NCBI RefSeq assembly: GCF_011516645.4
Contig: NZ_CP088285.1
Span: 1,240,001 to 1,304,000 of the forward strand
Length of the DNA: 64,000 nt
Source: Bradyrhizobium septentrionale
GTDB taxonomy: Bacteria > Pseudomonadota > Alphaproteobacteria > Rhizobiales > Xanthobacteraceae
Reading direction: 5' to 3'
Position numbers and translations under genes: made by a program. The notes beneath the pieces were generated by a model. That model made no database searches. It was not told the DNA's origin and saw only the letters and a list, made by a program, of their open reading frames with translations. This document shows positions 43,823-52,697 of this stretch, one piece after another. Every line of letters starts with the position of its first letter. The first letter of the stretch is position 1.

Positions 43823-44593
43823 TTTCCCGGTCCAGGTGCCCTCAGGCGCACCATTGCTGGATTAGCGCATTGCTCGCGTCAGCGACAGGCTGAAACGGCA
43901 AATCTGGATTACCCCACGATGAGGGCGCTGATGCGCCCTGCCCGAAGTGTAATAGGCCGAAGCCGGATGATGAACTTCCGCGGCTGCCGCGAGGGCTTCG
44001 AAGCATGTTCAGCAGGCGCGATCGCCAAAGCTATCGGCTCAGGCGGCCGGGTCATCGGGGAGCACCGTCTTGGTCGGAGGTCGCGCCTTCAGCATCGCGT
44101 AGTCGATGGGCCGGACGGAGCCGAACAAAGTCCCGCCAATCGGAAGAATTGTCAATGTGATTGCGATCTGCGAGTTGAAGGCTCCTCTTTCCCCATAAGA
44201 ACCCTTTTCACAAAAACACCGAACGTAAGTTATGTTCGGATGCCCGTCGCGGAGAATCCTGCCAAATACTTTTCGACTCATCTGCAAGCCGTACGATGAA
44301 AGCGGTCCCCGGCCGTGATCACGCATTTTAGCCGGGGCCCTGCGCGGAGACCGCACGGGTGCAGTTGCACCCCAGGAACAGCGTTTGCGAGAAGTGCCAA
44401 AAGTCATATTCAGCGAAAAGACCAACGTGGGCTGCCGCTTGTAAGGCGGGCGGCGGTTGCAGCTTGTTGGTGACAAACGTGCAACAAGGGCGGGAAGGCT
44501 ACCCCCCTAGCGCAAAGCTGGTAGCGCGCCACAGCAAGGGAGAATCCTGATGGATGAGAGAAGAGCTGTAGCATCATGAATCGAGGTTGGCCG
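43823..44593. other. Long gap with no convincing gene
   Basis: 771 bases. A minus-strand frame ending at 44039 gives a short stretch that could be a membrane-anchored small protein (QIAITLTILPIGGTLFGS, then SVRPIDYAMLKARPP), but it has no clear start. Otherwise I see only short, unrelated frames. Confidence 0.3.
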
Positions 44594-47287
44594 CTACAAC
44601 CTCACACGCCGCGTTAGCCCCAGCTCAACCCCTCGAAGCTGGGTCTCACCATCGACTGAATGCCGGATACGCTTCTCAGAGCGCGCGCCGTCAGCCAGAA
44701 GCTCAATTCTTTGCCGCAGATGGTCAACCAAAATTTCCGCGCCGATGGTCAGGCAGCCATCGTGTCCTCCAGGCACCTGGATCACTTCAAGTTGGGAAGT
44801 GAGATGCCGCCACGCCCTGCCGTCGTGTTCGGCCGTGTAAAAGGCAACAGGGACCTCGAGCGGTGCCGGACAATATTGCGCCATTGCGATTGAATAGAAG
44901 TCCCACAACACCGGCGGAATCTTGAGCGCGGAGACCATAATCGGCGCACTCTCCGACACCTTGGAGTGTCGCTCCAGTAGTGCCATTCGTTCAAACGCCG
45001 CGCTCAGAAGGCGAGGCGAAACCAGGGGTTTCAGCAGTCCCAGGATCGACCGAGCTATCGGACGGGCACTGACGGTAGGCGGGTCCACCATCGCAACCAA
45101 ATCAACCTTGTGGCCGGCTGCCATCAGCAGGCGGGCCACTTCGAACGCCACTATGGCGCCATTGCACTTGCCGCCCAGGAGGAATGGACCACTCGCCTGC
45201 TTTGCCAGGATGAACGGCAGGCGGTCGGCGGCCATCTCCTCGATCGAGGTGGGAATCGGCTCGCCACGAAGACCATGCGGATTGATCGAGATGATCGGAT
45301 AATCCGGCCCCAGAAGCGCCATTATCCGACGCAAACTCGGATGGCCGCTGACGAGGTCGCCGTTAAAGAAATGCAGGGGAGACCGATTGTCACACGCATG
45401 GGGCTGGAACAACGGCGTCGCCGGCGTGTCCGTCTGCGCAGAAACTCTTGCGGCAAATTGCCGGATGGTTTCTGCCCCGAACATGATCGTTTCCGGCACG
45501 GGACGGCCGACGAGCCGCTCGACCTCGATCAGCATCTCCATCGCTAGAAGCGAGTCACCGCCGCTGGCAAAAAAATCATCGTCGACGGTAATGGCCTCGC
45601 TCTTGAGCAGCCTGCGCCAGAGGGTCAGCAACTCGGCTTCCAAATCCAACGGCCCGTTCACGACAGGCACGGGCATTGTCGCCTGATGACCCGATCGCCG
45701 GTCGACCAACTCGCGCAGACATCGCCGCTGAACCTTTCCCGTCACCCCCTTTGGCAGATGATCGAGCGTCAGAATGCGTCTCGGGATCTTGAACGACGCC
45801 AACTCGCGTTGCAGGAACGGGCGAAGCTCCGCAGCGGTCGCCTGCGCACCGCGACGAGGGACAATGGCGGCTGCAACGTCCTCGCCAAGGCGCGGATGTG
45901 AGATCGCGAAAGCAGCAGCCTCGGCGATGGCCGGATGCCGCAGTAGCGCAGCTTCGATCTCAGCGGGAGCAATCTTCTCACCGCCGCGATTGATTAGTTC
46001 GCTCAGGCGGCCGTGCAGCGAAAGGAAGCCATCTTCGTCGAGGCTGCCGATATCGCCGGTGCGAAACCAACCCGCTGCGAAAGCGACTTGATTGAGTTCC
46101 GGCGCATCGAGATAGCCAGACGTAACGGTCGGGCCACGAACCCAGATCTCGCCGCGCTCGCCAGCTGCCAGGGGATGTCCATCCTCACCAACAATGGCCA
46201 CGGTATCGGGCCAAGGTCTCCCGCAAGTGCCCTGCCTGTTCGGACCGGGCGGCAGTAAGTTGGCGGCGATCTGCGCCGCCTCGCTGGAGCCATAATGCTC
46301 CAGCACCGGCACGCCCAGAGCATGTTGCAAGCCGTCCTGCACGTTCCTCGGGAGCGGCGCACCGCCTGACACGACGAACCGCAGGGTGTGCGCAGCCTGT
46401 GCATTCTCGAGGCTCTGCGCCTTGTCCAGCACCGCGGTGTGAAGCGCAGGGCCTGCCGAGTACCAGGTCGGCCGCAGGACATCGAGCCACTCGTCCAGCG
46501 CGACGATGGTGCTGTTCGCCGGGATGGCAACGCTGCCTCCCGTCAGCAATGGCGTGAACACCGTTACTTTGAGCCCATGGGAATAGTAGGTGGACGACAC
46601 GCTCAGGCATCGGTCCCGGGGCGTGAGACCGAACCAGGCCTGAAGCCGTGCGGCCGCCGCCAGCATATTGTCATGGCTGAACGGAATGAGCTTCGGCTGT
46701 GCGGTGGTGCCCGACGTCTGTAGGATGAAGGCGGGGGAGCGCGGATCCGGCTCCGCGTCGATCGCAGGGGAGCCGGAGACCTGCACGGCGATTTCTGGTC
46801 TAAGCTGACCGCGTCCGCCCGGAGCGGCTTCTATAATGGCAAGCCTTCTCCGCGCAGCGGCCTGGCGAGCTTCAGAGGCGCCGCCCTGCGGCACAACGAT
46901 AGCGCTCAAGCTCAGCATGTCGAGACGCTGATCGATCTCAGATTGGGAGAGACGTGGATCGAGAGGAACCGCGATGCTGCAGCAGGCGACCGCCACGATG
47001 GCGAGAACCGCCTCCGGGCCGTTCGGCATCATGACCCCGATCCGGGCATTGCAATCGAACCCGGCCAAGCGCAGCCGCCGACGGAACGCATCCAGTTGGT
47101 GTTCAAGACCCTGGTATGTCAAAGGCGCAAATGTGCTGGAGACGATCGCTGGCTGGTTCGGGAACCGACGGGCAGTTCGACCGATCACTTGGCCCAGCGT
47201 GAGTCGGGTTTCCGACTCCGGGCCGTCGCGGGCGGAGACGCCCTCGGGGCGGATCGCGCCAGCGGGCGTCTCGTTGTCCAGAAGCAT
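44594..47287 (-). CDS. Single-module synthetase: adenylation, carrier and thioesterase-like domains
   Basis: An 897-residue NRPS-like protein. The adenylation or acyl-AMP ligase domain (about 30-530) has ILQTSGTTAQPKLIPFSH, a GSSEAA motif, GWFRTGDIGSLDEDGFLSL, ELINRGGEKI and the PKGVTGKVQ lysine near 518. The carrier domain (about 545-615) has the phosphopantetheine serine in FFASGGDSLLAM (Ser579). The C-terminal alpha/beta-hydrolase (about 635-870) has GGKCNGA in place of GxSxG, so Cys708 would be the nucleophile, and a late GGHDG supplies the His. There is no condensation domain. It would activate one acid, load it on the carrier and release or transfer it. Substrate unknown. The ATG at 47287 follows GGGAGAGGGA. 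Confidence 0.88.
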   Translation of the reverse strand: MLLDNETPAGAIRPEGVSARDGPESETRLTLGQVIGRTARRFPNQPAIVSSTFAPLTYQGLEHQLDAFRRRLRLAGFDCNARIGVMMPNGPEAVLAIVAVACCSIAVPLDPRLSQSEIDQRLDMLSLSAIVVPQGGASEARQAAARRRLAIIEAAPGGRGQLRPEIAVQVSGSPAIDAEPDPRSPAFILQTSGTTAQPKLIPFSHDNMLAAAARLQAWFGLTPRDRCLSVSSTYYSHGLKVTVFTPLLTGGSVAIPANSTIVALDEWLDVLRPTWYSAGPALHTAVLDKAQSLENAQAAHTLRFVVSGGAPLPRNVQDGLQHALGVPVLEHYGSSEAAQIAANLLPPGPNRQGTCGRPWPDTVAIVGEDGHPLAAGERGEIWVRGPTVTSGYLDAPELNQVAFAAGWFRTGDIGSLDEDGFLSLHGRLSELINRGGEKIAPAEIEAALLRHPAIAEAAAFAISHPRLGEDVAAAIVPRRGAQATAAELRPFLQRELASFKIPRRILTLDHLPKGVTGKVQRRCLRELVDRRSGHQATMPVPVVNGPLDLEAELLTLWRRLLKSEAITVDDDFFASGGDSLLAMEMLIEVERLVGRPVPETIMFGAETIRQFAARVSAQTDTPATPLFQPHACDNRSPLHFFNGDLVSGHPSLRRIMALLGPDYPIISINPHGLRGEPIPTSIEEMAADRLPFILAKQASGPFLLGGKCNGAIVAFEVARLLMAAGHKVDLVAMVDPPTVSARPIARSILGLLKPLVSPRLLSAAFERMALLERHSKVSESAPIMVSALKIPPVLWDFYSIAMAQYCPAPLEVPVAFYTAEHDGRAWRHLTSQLEVIQVPGGHDGCLTIGAEILVDHLRQRIELLADGARSEKRIRHSVDGETQLRGVELGLTRRVRL

Positions 47288-47396
47288 TCCCTCTCCCTGA
47301 ACAGGTAAGTCCGGTCGCAGGACCGTAGTCGGTCTCTCCCGAAGATGCCCTGCTATGCTAAGTTAATGGCCATCGGGAAACAGCGGCAATTAGGGA

Positions 47397-48155
47397 TTAG
47401 CCAATTTCGGTTGCAATGTGTCTTACTGCAACCTTTAACGAGCTGAGAGTGCGGTCGTACCGCAGCGCCGGGCTTTGGTGTCGATCGAATAGGAGCGCTG
47501 AGCCGATCCGCCCGGTTCGCTCCGCGGCCACCAGCGTGGTCCCAGAGCCGCTGAAGGGATCGAGTGCCGAGTTCGATATTGTTGAGATGCGGCGCGGTGC
47601 CGGACTTGAAGACGCAGATGAGCTCGTGCTGGGAGCGGTAGAGCGAGCCCATGCCGGCGTTGCTCTTGGCCCAGACGCAGATGTTTTTAAGCTCGCCATA
47701 GGCGTCCTCGCCGGCTGCGAGCATGTCCTGGATATGGCGCCAATCGATGCACTGGAACTGGATGGCGCCATCGGCCGAAAAGGCAGCAAGATGGCGGAAG
47801 ACACAGGTAAGGAAAGCTCTGAATTCTTCTGCGGACATTTCGCCGGAGGCCATGGCAAATTCCCGGTGCTGGATTTGTCCGAGCCCCGAGACGTGGCCCG
47901 CGATCGGGACGTTATAGGGCGGGTCGGAAAACACCATTTGCGCGCGCTCCTCTCCAAGCAGCGCCTGGTAGGTCTCGGGTTGGGTGGCATCGCCGCAAAT
48001 CAAGCGGTGCTCGCCAATTCGCCAGATACCGCCAATTTGGCTAGCCGCCGGTCCTTCGGGGAGCGGGATCGGCTGATCCGCGCGATCGACCAGGACCGGA
48101 TTGGTAAAGCCAAATCGTCGGATCGCCTGTGCGATCTGAGCGATCTGCTTCTTTA
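47397..48155 (-). pseudogene. DNA methyltransferase (ParB-N6-adenine methylase type) with internal deletions
   Basis: The 5' part reads AQAIRRFGFTNPVLVDRADQ then directly GIWRIGEHRLICGDAT; the intervening ParB-like part of such proteins is absent. The methylase core follows (MVFSDPPYNVPIAG with the DPPY catalytic motif). At 47563-47568 the frame jumps from NNIELG straight to LDPFSGSGTTLVAAERTGRI in another frame, losing about 65 residues; CTCG flanks the junction on both sides. The C-terminus is also altered. It therefore cannot make an active enzyme. Related genes are common on phages and integrative elements of rhizobia. Confidence 0.8.
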
Positions 48156-48360
48156 AGGGGCCGCCTTGATGTACTCCCTGATCAATTGAATCTCTTCCCG
48201 CGAGAGATTGAGCGCGGCCTGTTCGCTGGCGGCGGCGGGCTGCTTCTTTTCCGTCTCGGGCTTGCTGTCTTGCGCTTGCTCCTGTTCGGATCGAAGCTCC
48301 GCGCCGTGCAGCACATGCCGGCCGGCACGAAGCTTCAGCTCAGCGAGGTGAACGAACTGG
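48153..48360 (-). pseudogene. 3' fragment of a small rhizobial secreted-protein gene (DUF1236-like)
   Basis: The minus strand encodes AALNLSREEIQLIREYIKAA then a stop, preceded by a Glu/Gln-rich stretch. The LSREEIQLIREYIK segment resembles the helix of DUF1236-type exported proteins of Bradyrhizobium. The usual following domain is missing, no start is visible, and the end overlaps the methylase remnant. Low certainty on identity. Confidence 0.4.
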
Positions 48361-48399
48361 TTAAGCCGATGCGGTGAGCAAACCGTACCGCATCAACCT

Positions 48400-48765
48400 G
48401 TCCTGCGCGATCTCGGCCTGATCGACATCCGCGATTCAAAGCCGGTCGATGTCAGTGAGTTGGACGTCATCAAGAACCCCGGCGGCATCAAGATCGTGGC
48501 GCTGGAAGGAGCCCAGGCGCCGCGCGCACTCGACGACGTCGACCTCGCCGTCAGCCACGGCACTTTCGCAATCTACAGCGGCTTGAAGCTGACCAACGCG
48601 TTCGCGCTGGAAAAGATGACGACGCCCTTTATCAACGTGATTGCCGTCAGAAGGCCGATGCCGACTGGGCACAGGACATCGTCGCCGTAGGCCTTCAAGC
48701 CCGCGATCCTTTTCGACCGCTTCTATGAGGGGTTCACCTACGTCATCATTGAGGAGAACCGTGCG
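48400..48765 (+). pseudogene. Remnant of a MetQ/NlpA substrate-binding protein gene
   Basis: Plus-strand codons give LRDLGLIDIRDSKPVDVSEL, then LDVIKNPGGIKIVALEGAQA, RALDDVDLAVSHGTFAIYSG and PFINVIAVRR, which follow the second half of MetQ proteins (compare IENPKNLKIVELDPAQ in the intact copy at 51897). Frameshifts at about 48650-48700 break the end, which continues as DRFYEGFTYVII in other frames. The first half is gone. It lies opposite in strand to the two intact metQ genes. Confidence 0.75.
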
Positions 48766-49049
48766 ACCCATCCGCAATCACCCGTCGCAAGGCGACACGA
48801 TCTGTTGAGGTGCGGCATTATGCGCCCCAACTCCGCGCGAAGCCATCCACCCCCTTTCGGGTTAGGCGGCGGTCACGGCTTTACATAGGACCAGCCCTTC
48901 TCCTGCAGTTCCATCACGCGCACGACGCCCGACTTCACCACCTCCGCCTGACGAATGATCGGGATGTCCTTTTTCTCTGCATTGTGCATTTTTTCCTGGG
49001 TATTGCCGCAGGCCTTGAACGCGATCTCGGGCGTGCTCAGCGCCAACTC
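48720..49049. repeat. Duplicated segment, copy B
   Basis: Partner of the segment at 42329-42653, same orientation. Here it joins the tail of the metQ remnant to the 3' third of the intact DsrE-like gene, and looks like the source copy because the DsrE gene is complete. Confidence 0.85.
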
Positions 49050-49478
49050 CTCGATACGGGACTTCACCGGCGAGGTGTCATCGCGCAGCATGTGCAGGCC
49101 GGGCCCGAACGTGACCACCTCGATTTTCACTTTCTCGCCGAGATCCTTGTAGTATTGCGCGACGTTGGTCGCATTGTTGAGCGCGAGATTCATCGCGGCG
49201 GGATCATTGGTGTTCACCTGCAGGATCAAGCGGTGCGGCTTGCTGTCGGGCTGCAGCCGTGCGTTGGCGGAAAGCGGCGACCGCTCCCTCTTCTGTTTGG
49301 CCGCCCTGTGCTTGAGCGTTTTGCTTTCTGCAATCTGCTTGCTGTCGACAGCGGGATTTGTCGTGCCCGGTGTCCAGTACCGTCCGCCACTTTGCTGTGC
49401 CGCCGCAAACGATGTGGCGAGCACGACCGCTACGGCTCCGATGATGGCTACTCTCGCAGTATGTTGAAACACGCGCAT
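48873..49478 (-). CDS. Secreted DsrE-family protein
   Basis: A 201-residue protein with a signal peptide (IIGAVAVVLATSFAAA) and a C-terminal DsrE/DsrF-like alpha/beta domain from about residue 80 (HRLILQVNTNDPAAMNLALN, NVAQYYKDLGEKVKIEVVTF, GLHML, EIAFKACGNT). One cysteine (in FKACGNT) sits where DsrE-type sulfur carriers have their reactive Cys. Periplasmic members are often linked to sulfur or thiol metabolism, but function is not established. The ATG at 49478 follows AGGAGAGG. Part of its 3' end is duplicated at 42483-42656. Confidence 0.82.
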   Translation of the reverse strand: MRVFQHTARVAIIGAVAVVLATSFAAAQQSGGRYWTPGTTNPAVDSKQIAESKTLKHRAAKQKRERSPLSANARLQPDSKPHRLILQVNTNDPAAMNLALNNATNVAQYYKDLGEKVKIEVVTFGPGLHMLRDDTSPVKSRIEELALSTPEIAFKACGNTQEKMHNAEKKDIPIIRQAEVVKSGVVRVMELQEKGWSYVKP

Positions 49479-49512
49479 AATGCCTCTCCTGTCGAACATA
49501 TGTTGCTACTTG

Positions 49513-50127
49513 TTACCCATTGGGCTTGGCGATTGGCTGCGGCCACTTGCACGCGGCGGCGATCTTCACGCGCACCGCGTCCAACCCGCCGAGCGGAAAC
49601 ACTGCATCCAGGGCTGGCCCTTTGCGGGATGTGAGGTGAATATTGAGGCCTCCGTTACCCGGAAGGGACTGCAGCAGGCGGACGACATCGCCGCCGAACG
49701 CAACGCCGGTCCCCGACGCCGGCACGGCCGCCGCGATCTGCAGCGTCTGGTCGTCGTTGACGCGATAGGAGATCGCATAATCATCGCCGCGACCGGATAC
49801 GCCCGGCCCGGCGACGATCAGTTCGCTCCGTCCGCCGTGGCAGCGAATCGAAAGCGTCATCCCGGCCCCGCCGGCAGCATCGCGCGACGATGTCGTGGCG
49901 GTGGCGACCGGTGAATAGTCGACCGGCGACGTCGTCAGGCTGACGATCCAGTTGCCCGTCGGGTTCGCCGGGCGAGGCGCTGATGTGCGCGGCGATTTCT
50001 CGGGGCACTCCATCCCTTCGGGACATGCGCGAAGCTGCGCGATCCGACGATCGTCTGCCGCCTGCGCCCAGGACACCCCGCCCAGAAGCATGATTCCAGC
50101 CACCACGCGGGTCGCCGCGCCTCTCAT
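49513..50127 (-). CDS. Secreted protein of unknown function, weakly VasI-like
   Basis: A 204-residue protein with a signal peptide (VVAGIMLLGGVSWAQA). A Cys pair follows (RACPEGMECPE). The main domain has GNWIVSLTTSPVDYSPVATA, LSIRCHGGRSELIVAG, YAISYRVND, FGGDVVRLLQSLPG and a final KIAAACKW. This order resembles VasI/DUF-type proteins that assess a substrate by a beta-rich fold, but the match is by eye only. Its ATG overlaps the stop of the TAXI protein gene (ATGA), so the two are translated together and may act on the same ligand or complex. No type VI secretion genes are present. Confidence 0.65.
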   Translation of the reverse strand: MRGAATRVVAGIMLLGGVSWAQAADDRRIAQLRACPEGMECPEKSPRTSAPRPANPTGNWIVSLTTSPVDYSPVATATTSSRDAAGGAGMTLSIRCHGGRSELIVAGPGVSGRGDDYAISYRVNDDQTLQIAAAVPASGTGVAFGGDVVRLLQSLPGNGGLNIHLTSRKGPALDAVFPLGGLDAVRVKIAAACKWPQPIAKPNG

Positions 50128-51188
50128 TGCGATCGATTTGCGGCGGCGCGCGGCTCGCGATCGAGCCACGCCTGCGCCGCAGGGAAGCGCGCCAGGCCGG
50201 GAACGGTCGCTGCAAGATTGATCGCCTTCCACTTCGGGTCGAAGCCAGGCTGCTGCAGCCGGTCAATGCGCGAGAACAGATACTCTACAAAGCGCGCAAT
50301 GCGCTCATAGCGGTTCGACTTGGCCGGGAAGTTGAAGGCCACCAGAGCGGTCGGCACCGCGATTGTCGTGACACGCTCACCCGGCTTGATGAGATTGGGA
50401 TACTCCGCGGCCTCGAGCGAGGCGGGAAGATAGAAGTCCTCGAACTTCTTGTCATAAGGCACCGGCAGGAACTTGAACCCCGGCTCCCAGCGGCCGCGCA
50501 CGAAGGCATCAATCGGCTTCGAGGTGATGAAGACGACCGCGGCCATCTCGCCCTTGCGCATCTGCTCGAGCGCGACCTGATGCGGAATGAAGGTTTTTTC
50601 CACATCGAGGCCGAGGCGGCTGAAGATCAGGGGCCCCGAATAGGCCGCGGCGGTCCCCAGATTGTTGAAGTTGACCTTCTTGCCGGTGAGATCGTTCAGG
50701 CTCTGAATCTCGGGACGAACGAAGATATGCAGTTCGGACGGAAACAGGTTCAGCACATAAGCCAGCCGTTGCTGGATATCCGGAACCTGACTCCTGTACT
50801 CCTCGAGTGCGTCGGAGTTGATGATGGCGGCATCGATGCCGCGCAAATAGAGCAGCGAGTTCACGTTCTCCGTCGGTCCGCGCGTCACGACCGGCAAAAC
50901 GTGCAGCTTGTCGCCATCGTCCACGACGCGGGCGATTTCGGACGCGAAGCGAATGGGCGCGCCCTCGAGCAGGCCTCCTGCGAGGCCGACCGTCCAGGCA
51001 TTCATCGTCACCTGCGGCTTTTCCGGCGGTGGATCACGCCGTACTTGACGAGGTGCAGCACGCTGCGCCTGCGCATCCGTGCTGGACGGCGGAACGGTCG
51101 TGAGCAGCGGAACCAGCGCCGCCAGCACAAGCAACTGGAGCACTCCCCGCTTTGCGGTCCGCGCCCCACCTGAAATCACCTGTCTCAT
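50124..51188 (-). CDS. TAXI-type TRAP transporter solute-binding protein
   Basis: A 354-residue exported protein of the TAXI family of extracytoplasmic binding proteins. The signal region is VLQLLVLAALVPLLTTVPP. The mature part shows TVGLAGGLLEGAPIRFASEI, NSLLYLRGIDAAIINSDAL, LHIFVRPEIQSLNDLTGKKV, NNLGTAAAYSGPLIFSRLGL and VVFITSKPIDAF. The ATG at 51188 has GGAG six bases upstream; an alternative ATG at 51233 is less likely. TAXI proteins normally serve a fused DctQM membrane protein, but none is in the window, so it may be an orphan receptor or pair with distant permeases. Confidence 0.85.
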   Translation of the reverse strand: MRQVISGGARTAKRGVLQLLVLAALVPLLTTVPPSSTDAQAQRAAPRQVRRDPPPEKPQVTMNAWTVGLAGGLLEGAPIRFASEIARVVDDGDKLHVLPVVTRGPTENVNSLLYLRGIDAAIINSDALEEYRSQVPDIQQRLAYVLNLFPSELHIFVRPEIQSLNDLTGKKVNFNNLGTAAAYSGPLIFSRLGLDVEKTFIPHQVALEQMRKGEMAAVVFITSKPIDAFVRGRWEPGFKFLPVPYDKKFEDFYLPASLEAAEYPNLIKPGERVTTIAVPTALVAFNFPAKSNRYERIARFVEYLFSRIDRLQQPGFDPKWKAINLAATVPGLARFPAAQAWLDREPRAAANRSQ

Positions 51189-51896
51189 GGGGGGCTCCAC
51201 CCTCGCCGATCCGATATTTTGCTGTAGTCTCATGCAGTTCGGCCGCGCGCGCCACTTCCCGCATGGAGAGCGGACCTACTCCTTCCGGATTATGCGCGTG
51301 CCTCCCCCAACGCCGCAGCAGCGAGGGATCGACCGGCATCGGTCGAGGCCTCGGTTGCGCGGGTGGCGCGCGATCCGGCCCGGCATCTCGGGACGCCAGC
51401 GCCGATCACCAACTGCTCGGAGAACGAACTTTCTTTGCCCACGCCACCGACCAAACGACCGTTCTGCAAGTCGCCTCAACCCGATCCATTGATTGCAAAC
51501 TTGCGATACCGGTTGGCGTGCGCGGTCAAGCCGGACAAGGACGTGCTACCGTGAGTGAAACGACACTTCGGTGGAGGTTCTATGCATCCGGCGTCTTCTT
51601 GGCTCCACGCGCTTGGTCGTGTGGCCCGGCGCGTGCGGCGGTGGCGCAGGAGACTTGCGCGCGCCGCAAATCCCGACGGACAGCGCGACTCCCGTGAGAT
51701 CTTCCTGTTCGGGCCGCACGGCTAGTCGAGCCCGTGCGCACAAGATGCCTGCATCTTCGGCTGACCCGGGATACGCGCGGCTGACATTCCAGCCTTCGGC
51801 CTACACCCAGCGGATATGGCGCGAATTCCTTGCTGCCCTGCTCTCCCGTGCCGAAGAGACAGGGCAGCTCCCGCTCCGCCGTGAACTGACAAGCGT
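51189..51896. other. Gap without a recognisable gene
   Basis: 708 bases between the TAXI gene and metQ. A plus-strand frame (to 51900) ends AYTQRIWREFLAALLSRAEE but has no recognisable N-terminus or ribosome site. Possibly decayed sequence. Confidence 0.3.
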
Positions 51897-52697
51897 CTAG
51901 CTGCTGAAGCCGGCGGGAATGAACGCCGGCAGCTTGTCCTCGATGAATTTCTTCACCTCAGGCGAGTTGAAGACCTGGATAAAGGCCTTGAGGCGCGGAT
52001 CGTCCTTCTTGTCTGGCCGCGCCGTGAAGCGCAACACCAATCCGTCGTCCACGGTACGATCGATCAGCAGTGCCGATTTCGGATCGCCGCCCGCGGGGAT
52101 CAGATAGGTGATGTTGACGAGCGCGAGCGTGACGTCGTCGAGCGAACGATAGGTCTGGGCCGGATCGAGTTCGACGATCTTCAGGTTCTTGGGGTTCTCG
52201 ATGACGTCGAACCGGCTCACCGAGAAGCCCTTGCCCGGCGCCAGCTTGATCAGGCCGGCCCGCTCGAGCAGGATCAATCCCCGCGCGCCGTTGAGCGGCT
52301 CGTTCGGAATAGCGACGCTGTCACCGGGCTTGATCTCGTCGAGCGACTTGATCTTCTTCGAGAACAGCCCGACCGGGGCGATCACGCCGACCTTGTCCAC
52401 CTGGACCAGATTGAAGCCGCGCTGCTTGTTCTGGATCGCGAGATAGGTGCTGTGCTGGAACAGGTTCGCGTCGACGTCGCCGCTGTTGACCACCTCGTTC
52501 AATGCGACCCAATCGGACAGCTCGACGATCTTGACGTCCTGTCCCTTGTCCTTGGCGAGCTTGGCGGCGAACGCCGCCAGCTGGCCAACCGGACCGGCGC
52601 TGGTCGCGATCTTGAGGGGCTCATCGGCGACGGCATTCGCCGTCAAGGCAAGAAGGACGCCTGCCGCTTCCGCCAGGCGCAACAATGTCTTCATCAT
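51897..52697 (-). CDS. metQ: MetQ/NlpA-family substrate-binding protein (first copy)
   Basis: A 266-residue binding protein for a D/L-methionine-type ABC importer. The signal segment LAEAAGVLLALTANAVA lacks a lipobox cysteine, unlike E. coli MetQ. The fold markers are LKIATSAGPVGQLAAF, VNSGDVDANLFQHSTYLAIQ, VGLFSKKIKSLDEIKPGDSV, AIPNEPLNGARGLILLERAG and a LDDVTLALVNITYL segment. It overlaps the metY stop by four bases (ATGA), so both are one operon. Because metY makes homocysteine, the ligand is probably methionine or a related sulfur compound. The permease genes lie with the second copy. Confidence 0.9.
   Translation of the reverse strand: MMKTLLRLAEAAGVLLALTANAVADEPLKIATSAGPVGQLAAFAAKLAKDKGQDVKIVELSDWVALNEVVNSGDVDANLFQHSTYLAIQNKQRGFNLVQVDKVGVIAPVGLFSKKIKSLDEIKPGDSVAIPNEPLNGARGLILLERAGLIKLAPGKGFSVSRFDVIENPKNLKIVELDPAQTYRSLDDVTLALVNITYLIPAGGDPKSALLIDRTVDDGLVLRFTARPDKKDDPRLKAFIQVFNSPEVKKFIEDKLPAFIPAGFSS

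Noticed and set aside
44039..44476. Small minus-strand gene with a possible membrane segment
   Set aside because: Only the last ~45 codons look protein-like, there is no plausible start or ribosome site, so I left it in the gap description.
42300..49100. Prophage or integrative element
   Set aside because: No integrase, tRNA target, capsid or conjugation gene is present; only scattered remnants and one direct repeat pair.
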